DNA of 25,159 nucleotides from Rhizobium leguminosarum (lineage in GTDB: Bacteria; Pseudomonadota; Alphaproteobacteria; Rhizobiales; Rhizobiaceae), in the NCBI RefSeq assembly GCF_001652265.1, contig NZ_LWBS01000445.1, forward strand, positions 1 to 25,159, read 5' to 3'. This document shows positions 1-6,078 of the stretch, piece after piece. How positions within the stretch are numbered: the stretch's first letter is position 1; every line of letters starts with the position of its first letter. A program made the position numbers and the translations under genes. A model generated the notes under the pieces. It did no database searches, had not been told where the DNA came from, and saw nothing but the letters and a program-made list of their open reading frames with translations.

Positions 1-77
1 GTCCGGTCGGGGGCTCGCCTCAGCGCAAGTGGACATGCCGAGTGTCGCATTTCTAAATAGCTGAAGACGCGCCCAAA

Positions 78-181
78 GTGACACTTCTACTTTGCACACA
101 AACGGACATTCCAACCTTGCCGCCACAGGTGCTGTAGCCGCAAAGTTGAAGTGTCCTGTTTCTGCAAAGTTGGAATGTCAC
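78..181. repeat. Four copies of a ~17-bp motif, two in each orientation, upstream of the transposase remnant
   Basis: Two forward copies lie at 140-156 (GCAAAGTTGAAGTGTCC) and 164-181 (GCAAAGTTGGAATGTCAC). Two reverse copies lie at 78-95 and 104-120; their complements read GCAAAGTAGAAGTGTCAC and GCAAGGTTGGAATGTCC. Neighbouring copies start 24-36 bp apart. A fifth, more degenerate reverse copy may lie near 42-62. The cluster directly precedes the transposase start, so I infer transposase-binding sites in the subterminal end of the element. The true tip of the element and any target duplication are not identifiable here. Confidence 0.7.
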
Positions 182-215
182 ACTCCCCGCGTTTTGAGGA
201 CGTGGGAGATTGCCG

Positions 216-543
216 ATGGGACTGATTGCGATGAGCGAGCCTGATCTGCAGCGGATCGAAGTTTTGTCGAAGGTCATCGATGGCCGGATGACGCGGGTGT
301 CGGCGGCGCGTGTTTTGGCGCTGAGCCCGCGTCAGGTGCGCCGGCTGCTGGAGCGGATCAGAACGGGTGGCGCGGCGTCGATCCGGCACAAGACGATCGG
401 CCGGCCGTCGAACAACCGGATCAACGGTGGGCTTCGCGATTATGCTTTGGCGCTGGCTGGCGAGCGCTATTGGGATTTGGGGCCAACGCTGGCGGCCGAG
501 AAGCTTGCCGAGCGCGATGGGCTGACGGTATCGCGCGAGACGC
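216..543 (+). pseudogene. Truncated ISNCY-family transposase, N-terminal part only
   Basis: The reading frame from ATG 216, with GGGAG seven bases upstream, encodes a helix-turn-helix region (about residues 5-60, with VSAARVLALSPRQVRRLLER). It continues with the stretches GRPSNNR and GPTLAAEKLAERDGL that I recognise from the N-terminus of ISNCY-type transposases. After VSRET, near base 541, the family resemblance stops. The frame then runs antisense through the end of the adjacent sugar permease gene, so the annotated-looking tail to 743 is not transposase. Full-length relatives are several hundred residues and carry an integrase-like DDE domain, which is wholly absent, so the protein cannot be active. 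The breakpoint lies about 20 bp from the permease stop codon, which suggests a deletion or recombination joined the two. Confidence 0.8.
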
Positions 544-743
544 ATGGCCCATTCACCGACCTAGTCCTGATTGGCTACCACTGGCAAGCTGCCTTCGTTC
601 GAAAGACGGGCTTCGGTCTGCCGGGCGGCAAAGACGAGGCGGCGCTTTGCGCGGATCGCGTGCCATTGTTGGTCGATCAGGACGCCGATGAGGATCACGC
701 CACCCATGACAGCGAAATTCAGCGACGAAGGTATACCCAGTAG
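543..743 (+). other. Junction between IS remnant and sugar permease gene
   Basis: The transposase frame stays open to 743 only because it reads antisense across the permease 3' end. No hairpin followed by a T-run is visible between the permease stop (561) and the IS remnant, so the sugar operon may have lost its own terminator at this junction. This is an inference from the absence of a signal. Confidence 0.5.
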
Positions 744-1586
744 ATTCACGAGATTCTGCAACTCCTGGAGCAGGACCGTGCCCAGCACGACGCCGACGAT
801 CGATCCCTCGCCGCCGCGGAGCGAAAAGCCGCCGAGTACGGCAGCGGCAATCGCGTAGAGTTCGTAGAACTGGCCATGGCTCGCCGGCGAGATCGAGCGC
901 GTGTACATGGCGAAATAAATCGCCGAAAGCGCCGTCAGCAGCCCGCAGATGACATAGGCCGACATGACCATGCGGCCGGTACGGATACCGGAATAGCGGG
1001 CCGCCTCCTCGTTCTTCCCGATCGCGTAAAGATAACGCCCGAAGACAGAGCGATGCAGCATGATCCACATGACCACGGCAATGATGACGAGTGCGATGAA
1101 AGTGTTGGGAACGCCGTAAAACCGCCCAGCGGTCAGGAATTCGAGGTCGGGGAAATTTTGACCGAAAGCAAAGCCCGCCGTTCCGTCGGCCGTATAGAAG
1201 CGCGCTGCCCCACGATAGATCAGGAGGCCGCAGAGGGTGACGACGAAGGGCTGCAGGTTGAGCCGGGTGATCAGCCAGCCGTGGACGGCACCTATGACCG
1301 CGCCGAGCACGAGAATGAGCGGGAGCGCCAGCATCCATGACATATCCTGGACTGCGATGAAATCGACGAACAGCACGCCGAGAAGCGCGACGAGCGAGCC
1401 GACGGAAAGCTCGATGCCGCCTGTGATGATGACAAAGGCTTGACCGATCGACAGGATGCCGAACAGGCCGATCAGGTTGGCGGTATTGGCCAGGTTGATC
1501 GGCAGCAGGAAGCGCGGATTGATAATGGCGACGACGATGCCGACGACGACGATCAAAAGCAGCAGTCCGAGATCTTTTTTGATCAT
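561..1586 (-). CDS. Sugar ABC transporter permease (RbsC/BPD_transp_2 family)
   Basis: This is the inner-membrane permease of a ribose-type sugar importer. The 341-residue product is normal for the family. It is strongly hydrophobic with about eight to ten membrane segments and has the family marks GGIELSVGS (residues 56-64) and the cytoplasmic coupling loop AIGKNEEAARYSGI (188-201). The ATG at 1586 follows a GGGGATGG-like ribosome site. It is the last gene of a three-gene minus-strand operon, 42 bp after the ATPase gene, and presumably forms a homodimer in the membrane with that ATPase. The substrate cannot be told from sequence; a pentose, hexose or polyol is likely. The tail after residue 310 is polar and cytoplasmic. 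Its 3' end abuts the transposase remnant but the gene appears complete. Confidence 0.93.
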   Translation of the reverse strand: MIKKDLGLLLLIVVVGIVVAIINPRFLLPINLANTANLIGLFGILSIGQAFVIITGGIELSVGSLVALLGVLFVDFIAVQDMSWMLALPLILVLGAVIGAVHGWLITRLNLQPFVVTLCGLLIYRGAARFYTADGTAGFAFGQNFPDLEFLTAGRFYGVPNTFIALVIIAVVMWIMLHRSVFGRYLYAIGKNEEAARYSGIRTGRMVMSAYVICGLLTALSAIYFAMYTRSISPASHGQFYELYAIAAAVLGGFSLRGGEGSIVGVVLGTVLLQELQNLVNLLGIPSSLNFAVMGGVILIGVLIDQQWHAIRAKRRLVFAARQTEARLSNEGSLPVVANQD

Positions 1587-1628
1587 TCGAAATCCATCCC
1601 CGATACTTATTTATATTGGCCGCATCCG

Positions 1629-3170
1629 CTATTTTACCCTTTTGCCGACGGCAAGCAAAAGGACGCTTTCCTGGCTGATTTCGTTCTCTTCCAATATGCC
1701 GGCGATCTGCCCCTCGTGCATGACGGCGATGCGGTCAGAAACGCCGATCACCTCTTCCATGTCGCTGGAGATCATCAGGACCGCGACTCCGGCATCGGCA
1801 AGCGCTCGCATCAGGCCGTAGATCTCGTTCTTCGCGCCGATATCGATTCCGCGTGTCGGCTCGTCGAAGATCATCACCCTCGGGCTCATCGACAACCATT
1901 TGGCAAGCACCACCTTCTGCTGGTTGCCGCCGGACAGAGTGCCGGTTCGCGTCGAAACGGAGGGCGCCTTGATACCGAGGCGAACGCGCTGCTTTTCGGC
2001 CGCCGCCCTCTCCCGCTCAGCAGAAAGCATGAAGCGGCTGGAGAGCTTGGGGAGATCTGCAAGGGTTATGTTCTGGGCGATCGGGAAATCAAGAAGAATG
2101 CCGTTGCGCTTGCGATCTTCCGGTACCAGGAAAATGCCACGAGCGACGGCGCCCCGGGCAGACCTGATTACAATTTGCCGCCCATCCTGCAGAATGGCTC
2201 CGCCGTAGCTCCGGTCAATGCCGAAGAGCACCCTTGCAAGCTCCGTGCGGCCCGACCCCACGAGCCCTGCAAGCCCCATGATTTCTCCATACCGGATTTC
2301 CAGATCAACGGGACGGCCGGGATAGGCCTCGGTGCGCACGCCGCTTGCCTTCAGCGCAACCGAGCCGGGCGAGCGCTGCGGTTTTGCGGTCCGGGCCGCA
2401 AGCACCCGCCCGATCATCAGTTTCACCATCTGATCGTGGCCAATGTCTTTCTTGGCGAGCGTGCCCACAAGCGTGCCGTCGCGCAGGACTATGACCCGGT
2501 CTGCGACGCGCTCAACCTCGTGCAGGCGATGCGAGATAAAAATTACACTGATGCCATCCGCTTTCAGCGATTTGATAATGCTCAGGAGCCGATCGGTTTC
2601 GGCCAGCGGCAGGCTGGACGTGGGTTCATCGAAGATGACGAGCCTGGCGTTGATGGACAGCGCCTTGGCGATTTCCACCATCTGCTGCTCGGCAAGGGAA
2701 AGCGATGCCACGGGTGTGTCTGCGGAAAAATGAGCCCCTACCCGCTTCAAAAGCGGCTTCACCATGTCTCGCAGCCGATCGCGATCGACGAGCTTGAAAG
2801 GTCCCGCCTTCAGCGGTTCGCGGCCCAGGAAGATATTGGCAGCAACGTCGAGATTCTCAAAGAGATTGAGTTCTTGGTGCACGAAGGCGATGCCGGATGC
2901 GATGCTCGATTCCACAGTGAGGAAACGAAGCTCCGTGCCGTCGAGCAGAACCGTGCCTCGATCGGGCGCGATCACGCCGCCAAGAATCTTCATCAGCGTC
3001 GATTTTCCGGCCCCGTTCTCGCCGACGAGGCCGATGACCTCGCCCGGCAGGATGTCGATTGACAGGCCCTCAAGCGCAACGACGCCCGGATAGGTCTTGC
3101 CAATGCCGGAAAGCGAAAGGAACGGCGTTGCAAGCGCGTCCGGTGACGGGATGTCGGAGCTGTGGTTCAT
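1629..3170 (-). CDS. Sugar ABC transporter ATP-binding protein, two fused ABC domains (RbsA/MglA type)
   Basis: The 513-residue protein has two ATPase domains, as in RbsA, MglA and XylG. Domain 1 has Walker A GENGAGKST (50-58), signature LSLAEQQ (157-163) and Walker B LVIFDEP. Domain 2 has a degenerate Walker A, GLVGSGRTE (302-310), a canonical LSGGNQQ signature (412-418) and Walker B VMIFDEP. This asymmetry is usual in the family and implies that one site hydrolyses ATP. I chose the ATG at 3170 (MNHSSD) over an upstream in-frame start at 3227, because the extra 19 residues are unlike the family. The gene sits between the binding-protein and permease genes, and energises import by the permease. 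Confidence 0.93.
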   Translation of the reverse strand: MNHSSDIPSPDALATPFLSLSGIGKTYPGVVALEGLSIDILPGEVIGLVGENGAGKSTLMKILGGVIAPDRGTVLLDGTELRFLTVESSIASGIAFVHQELNLFENLDVAANIFLGREPLKAGPFKLVDRDRLRDMVKPLLKRVGAHFSADTPVASLSLAEQQMVEIAKALSINARLVIFDEPTSSLPLAETDRLLSIIKSLKADGISVIFISHRLHEVERVADRVIVLRDGTLVGTLAKKDIGHDQMVKLMIGRVLAARTAKPQRSPGSVALKASGVRTEAYPGRPVDLEIRYGEIMGLAGLVGSGRTELARVLFGIDRSYGGAILQDGRQIVIRSARGAVARGIFLVPEDRKRNGILLDFPIAQNITLADLPKLSSRFMLSAERERAAAEKQRVRLGIKAPSVSTRTGTLSGGNQQKVVLAKWLSMSPRVMIFDEPTRGIDIGAKNEIYGLMRALADAGVAVLMISSDMEEVIGVSDRIAVMHEGQIAGILEENEISQESVLLLAVGKRVK

Positions 3171-3212
3171 CGCCTGTCCATAGCTGCTAATGCTGTCGGC
3201 ATGAAGCGTCCT

Positions 3213-3242
3213 TCGCGGCAGCGGCAAGTGCCGCCGCCGCGA
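3213..3242 (-). promoter_or_regulatory. Long GC-rich intercistronic hairpin between binding-protein and ATPase genes
   Basis: CGCGGCAGCGGCA (3214-3226) and TGCCGCCGCCGCG (3229-3241) pair over 13 positions with one mismatch, and T3213/A3242 extend the stem. It begins 8 bp beyond the binding-protein stop and is not followed by a T-run on the minus strand. I infer an mRNA-stabilising or partially terminating element that raises the binding protein relative to the ATPase and permease, as known for other binding-protein-dependent operons. Confidence 0.7.
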
Positions 3243-3249
3243 CGGAGAG

Positions 3250-4212
3250 TCATTTTCCAGCCATGGCCTTCAGGCTGGCGGCATATTTGTCAACGTCATC
3301 CTTGCCGACGATCACCGTCGGGATGATGATCAAGCCGTTGCTGGGAACGCCTGATTTGTCGCCCTTGAGGTAGGCGGCCATCAGCTTCATGCCCTGATAG
3401 GCCCACTCGAACGGCTGCTGCACGACAGTCGCTGCGATCGTGCCTTCCTTGACGCCGCCGAGCGTGATCGGATCGTCATCAAAGCCGACGACGGTGATCT
3501 GGCCGAGTTTGCCGGCGTCGCGCAGCGCCTCATAGATGCGCGGCGTATTGTAGGAGTAGAAGCCGACCATGCAGGTGACGTCGGGGCTGGCCACCAGCGC
3601 GTCCTCGACGTTCTTCTTTGCACGCGTCTGGTCGATATCGTCGCCGCGTACATCTGTCAGCTCGATCTTCGTGCCCTTCAGGCCGTCCTTCATGCCCTGG
3701 ATGCGTTCTTTGGCATTGTCGGCGCCCAGCAGGCCGACGAAGCCGATGCATTTGCCGCCGTCCGGCATTGCTTTCTTGGCGATTTCGGCCGCCTGCGTGC
3801 CGGCGTCGATGTTAGACGAGCCGATATAGGCAACGCGATTAGTCTGCGGCGCGTCACTATCGGTCGTGAAGAGAGCAGTCTGCGAGCCGATCTTGTTCAA
3901 GCCGTCCGTCTGGGTCTTGGGGTCGACCGCGGAGACCATGATCCCCTTGACGCCGGCACTGACCAAGTCTTCCATAAGGCGTTGCTGAACGGCGACAGAT
4001 GCCTGCTCAGGGTACTTCAGCTCCATCTGGTAGTCCGGCATCTCGCCCTGCGCCTTCTTCACGCCCGCCTCCGCGGCCTTCCAGAAGTCGGATGCGCCAT
4101 TGACGACAAATGCGAGTGTCGGTTTGTCGGCAGCATGCGATACGGCAATCGGCGCCGCGCTGAGCATCAACCCGGCGAAGAACAAGGCTGCATTGCGTTT
4201 CAGCTGTTTCAT
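3250..4212 (-). CDS. Periplasmic sugar-binding protein of ABC importer (RbsB-like, Peripla_BP_4)
   Basis: This 320-residue protein captures a sugar in the periplasm and delivers it to the permease. It begins with a signal peptide (MKQLKR, then a hydrophobic stretch) with probable cleavage at SHA/ADK near residue 28. The mature part follows the ribose-binding fold: FVVNGASDFWKAAEAGVKKA, GIMVSAVDP, VAYIGSSN, IGFVGLLGADNAKERIQGMKDGL and VVGFDDDPITLGGVKEGTIAATVVQQP. The ATG at 4212 is preceded by GGGAGGT six bases away, a near-perfect ribosome site, so the in-frame start ten codons upstream is rejected. It is the first gene of the importer operon. The divergent LacI-type gene at 4561 is the likely regulator. 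Confidence 0.93.
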   Translation of the reverse strand: MKQLKRNAALFFAGLMLSAAPIAVSHAADKPTLAFVVNGASDFWKAAEAGVKKAQGEMPDYQMELKYPEQASVAVQQRLMEDLVSAGVKGIMVSAVDPKTQTDGLNKIGSQTALFTTDSDAPQTNRVAYIGSSNIDAGTQAAEIAKKAMPDGGKCIGFVGLLGADNAKERIQGMKDGLKGTKIELTDVRGDDIDQTRAKKNVEDALVASPDVTCMVGFYSYNTPRIYEALRDAGKLGQITVVGFDDDPITLGGVKEGTIAATVVQQPFEWAYQGMKLMAAYLKGDKSGVPSNGLIIIPTVIVGKDDVDKYAASLKAMAGK

Positions 4213-4292
4213 AATACACCTCCCGAGGGGCCGCAGTTGCACGGGCCCGTTTCCGATTTACGGCCGGCCGGATGCGCGCCCCCTCCTAGGGC

Positions 4293-4307
4293 CGTCGCAA
4301 AGCGACG
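4293..4307 (-). other. Small hairpin in the leader of the sugar importer operon
   Basis: CGTCGC and GCGACG pair perfectly around a three-base loop (4299-4301), about 80 bp upstream of the binding-protein start. No T-run follows. Its role is unknown; it could protect the 5' end of the mRNA. Confidence 0.4.
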
Positions 4308-4467
4308 AGTGGCATAGGTTCCGATCGCTCCCTGACGGTATACAAGAAATTTAATTAGTAAATAGTATTATCAATGCAGATCAAAACATTTCATCGCACA
4401 GTCGCCAGGATGGCAATTTTGTACTGGCATTGGCCAATAACTGACAATGTTGCAACAATTCATGCAA

Positions 4468-4497
4468 TTGCCAGCGCTTTCAGATAGATGCTAATAT
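4468..4497 (+). promoter_or_regulatory. Promoter of the LacI-type regulator with overlapping LacI-family operator
   Basis: A -35-like TTGCCA (4468-4473) and a -10-like TAATAT (4492-4497) are separated by 18 bp. The quasi-palindrome TGCCAGCGCTTTCA (4469-4482) has the LacI-family pattern TGnnAGCGCTnnCA with a central AGCGCT. It covers the -35 box, so autorepression is expected. A perfect TGTTGCAACA palindrome lies just upstream (4448-4457). The rest of the 4213-4560 intergenic region is AT-rich around 4340-4385, where the minus-strand importer promoter probably lies, but I see no clear boxes for it. Confidence 0.6.
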
Positions 4498-4560
4498 TAA
4501 TTACCCAAACCGACGATCAATCACCCCTGACCCATTATCAAGCAGAGACAGTTTCCACGA

Positions 4561-5655
4561 ATGCGAAAACCCAAGACCCAGAAGAGGAATAGGCCTGTGC
4601 GCGTGACGATGATGGACATCGCCGCGGCGGCTGGCTGCTCGCAGGCGGCCGTCTCCTTCGTCCTCAACGACACGCCCGGCACCCGTATCTCACAGCAGAC
4701 GCGCGATCGCGTATTGGAGGCGGCGCGGGCGCTCGGCTACATGGAGAAGACCTATACGACGAAGGCCTCCTATTCGGGACTGGACAACGTCATCGGTTTC
4801 GCCGTCGATCAACTCGCCACCAGCCCGGAAGCGATCGTTGCGATCGAAGGCGCGCGGCAAGCCTCCTGGAACGCCGGCAATGTCCTTCTGGTAACCCAGA
4901 CGCTCAGTGACCCCGTCATGGAGCCGAAAGCAATCGAGGCGTTGACGAACGGTGGCATATCGGCGCTCATATATATGACAATCTATACCCGTCAGGTGGA
5001 GATGCCTTCCTATGTCCGCAACCTTAACATCCCGACGGTCCTGCTGAACTGTTATACGGCGGACCATGCCTTTCCCGCCGTGGTGCCGAGCGAGATCGCG
5101 GGAGGGCAGAGCTCCACCCGGCATCTGATCATGCACGGACACCATCGTATCGCGACGATCACCGGCGAAATCTGGATGCAGGCTGCGCAGGATCGGCTGA
5201 CGGGATATCGCCGCGCGCTGGCGACTGCCGATATACCCTTCGATCAGGAATTGGTCATTGAAGGCGACTGGTCGGCCAGTGCCGGCTATGCCTCCACGAT
5301 GAAACTGCTTGCCCTGAAAGAGCCGCCCACCGCGATCTTCTGTCAGAACGACCGCACCGCCATCGGGTGCTACGAAGCGCTCAAGGATGCCGGGCTTCGC
5401 ATTCCCCAGGACATGTCGGTGGTGGGTTATGACGACGAAGAAATTTCACGACATCTCGTACCCCCCCTGACGACGTCGGTCCTTCCACATCTTGCCATGG
5501 GGCAGTGGGCGATCGAGCATCTCAACCCGGAAAATGTGCCCGGAAAACGCTATCCAATTGCGAAGCTGGAATGCTCGCTCGTTAAGCGTCATTCCGTCGC
5601 CGCGCCGCGGGCCGAGGCGCGGCAGATCCTCGATGGCGCATATACGTCGCCATAG
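4561..5655 (+). CDS. LacI-family transcriptional regulator
   Basis: The 364-residue protein is a DNA-binding repressor. Residues ~15-60 form the LacI helix-turn-helix and hinge (VTMMDIAAAAGCSQAAVSFVLND, then ISQQTRDRVLEAARALGY). The rest is a periplasmic-binding-protein-like sensor core, with VAIEGARQASWNAGN, TAIFCQNDRTAIGCYEALKDAGLRIPQDMSVVGYDDEEISRHLVPPLTTSVLP and a C-terminal KLECSLVKRHSV. Divergent from the sugar importer, it probably senses the imported sugar or a derivative and controls both that operon and itself through the operator at 4469-4482. The basic N-terminal tail (KPKTQKRNR) before the helix-turn-helix is longer than usual; an internal start near codon 17 is possible. No strong ribosome site precedes ATG 4561. 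Confidence 0.92.
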   Translation: MRKPKTQKRNRPVRVTMMDIAAAAGCSQAAVSFVLNDTPGTRISQQTRDRVLEAARALGYMEKTYTTKASYSGLDNVIGFAVDQLATSPEAIVAIEGARQASWNAGNVLLVTQTLSDPVMEPKAIEALTNGGISALIYMTIYTRQVEMPSYVRNLNIPTVLLNCYTADHAFPAVVPSEIAGGQSSTRHLIMHGHHRIATITGEIWMQAAQDRLTGYRRALATADIPFDQELVIEGDWSASAGYASTMKLLALKEPPTAIFCQNDRTAIGCYEALKDAGLRIPQDMSVVGYDDEEISRHLVPPLTTSVLPHLAMGQWAIEHLNPENVPGKRYPIAKLECSLVKRHSVAAPRAEARQILDGAYTSP

Positions 5656-5665
5656 CGTTCGCGCC

Positions 5666-5691
5666 GGGCCACTCATCCACTGAGTGGAGCC
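5666..5691 (+). terminator. Hairpin after the LacI-type gene
   Basis: CCACTCA (5669-5675) and TGAGTGG (5681-5687) pair perfectly around TCCAC, with a possible imperfect GGG/CCC extension. It starts 11 bp after the stop codon. No T-run follows, so it is at best a weak or factor-assisted terminator. Confidence 0.45.
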
Positions 5692-5883
5692 CAGTCGCTC
5701 GGAACCCCTGACCGGCGCACATTAGAGGAAGTGGTCGAAATCGCTTCCCGAGCGATAGAACGGGCAGAGCTTGCCTTTGGTCGATAGGCTGGCGAACGGA
5801 TCGCCCTGCCCTTGCGTCGTCACTGACCGAACCACCGATCTCAAATAATCTCAACCACGGATAAAATCTACGCAGAGGCGACG
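5692..5883. other. Intergenic stretch without a recognisable gene
   Basis: Nothing supported is seen here. A 34-codon minus-strand frame (5823 down to 5722, GTG start) reads like ordinary protein near its end (CPFYRSGSDFDHFL), but it has no ribosome site and matches no family I recognise. It may be a remnant. Confidence 0.4.
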
Positions 5884-5912
5884 TTGACGACGTGTGGATT
5901 TGGAGCTAGCTC
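5884..5912 (+). promoter_or_regulatory. Candidate promoter for the attenuator transcript
   Basis: A good -35 TTGACG (5884-5889) is followed after 17 bp by a weaker -10-like TAGCTC (5907-5912). Transcription would start at about 5919-5921, almost on the leader-peptide ATG at 5921. That would explain why no Shine-Dalgarno sequence stands at a useful distance. The S. meliloti trp leader is a known leaderless precedent. The -10 is poor, so this is an inference. Confidence 0.45.
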
Positions 5913-5920
5913 TATCGCCC

Positions 5921-5977
5921 ATGAAAATCGCAATGGTTCTCGTAGTGGTGATATCGCGCATGGGCAGGACGGTCTGA
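5921..5977 (+). CDS. Leader peptide of a branched-chain-amino-acid attenuator (18 aa)
   Basis: The frame reads MKIAMVLVVVISRMGRTV and then TGA (5975-5977). Residues 3-11 contain seven branched-chain residues out of nine (I3, V6, L7, V8, V9, V10, I11), which is the signature of a ribosome-stalling control peptide. It is followed by a 9-bp hairpin and an intrinsic terminator, and then by an acetolactate synthase gene, the first enzyme of valine/leucine/isoleucine synthesis. Low charged Val-, Leu- or Ile-tRNA should stall the ribosome in the run and prevent termination. The peptide itself is probably not functional. It lacks a Shine-Dalgarno sequence and may be translated from a leaderless mRNA. 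Confidence 0.8.
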   Translation: MKIAMVLVVVISRMGRTV

Positions 5978-6003
5978 TCGTCCGGCAATAGCCACCCATG
6001 CGC
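5956..6003 (+). promoter_or_regulatory. Attenuator pause hairpin (segments 1:2)
   Basis: GCGCATGGG (5956-5964) and CCCATGCGC (5995-6003) pair over nine positions without mismatch. GGACG (5967-5971) and CGTCC (5979-5983) form an inner stem. The outer 5' arm lies inside the last codons of the leader peptide, right behind the Val/Ile run, so a ribosome stalled there would cover it. Confidence 0.7.
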
Positions 6004-6011
6004 CGAAAACT

Positions 6012-6034
6012 GGTCCCTGACGGGGCCTTTTTTT
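6012..6034 (+). terminator. Intrinsic terminator of the attenuator (segments 3:4)
   Basis: GGTCCC (6012-6017) and GGGGCC (6022-6027) form a six-pair stem with one G-T pair and a TGAC loop, directly followed by seven T (6028-6034). It lies between the leader peptide and the synthase gene. A second, longer perfect stem, GACGGGGC (6019-6026) with GCCCCGTC (6037-6044), uses the same 3' arm and would exclude the terminator. CAGGAC (5965-5970) could also pair with GTCCCTG (6013-6019) with one bulge. Which one is the real antiterminator is not settled. Confidence 0.8.
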
Positions 6035-6078
6035 ATGCCCCGTCGCACCCATCACCTCACTCACGACGGAATCCAGAT

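Noticed and set aside
543..743. C-terminal part of the transposase frame
   Set aside because: It is the antisense of the permease 3' end, so it is read-through after the truncation and not transposase sequence.
1440..3062. 540-codon plus-strand open frame opposite the sugar ATPase
   Set aside because: It is antisense to a complete double-ABC ATPase, has no recognisable domain, and its stretch is explained by codon bias of the real gene.
5722..5823. 34-codon minus-strand frame ending CPFYRSGSDFDHFL
   Set aside because: It reads like normal protein, but it has a GTG start without a ribosome site and matches no family I know. It could be a remnant, which cannot be supported here.
5998..6078. 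Longer N-terminus for the acetolactate synthase from ATG 5998
   Set aside because: This start lies in the 3' arm of the attenuator hairpin and the frame crosses the terminator. The extra residues (Phe-Phe-Tyr, Pro/His-rich) do not fit the family.
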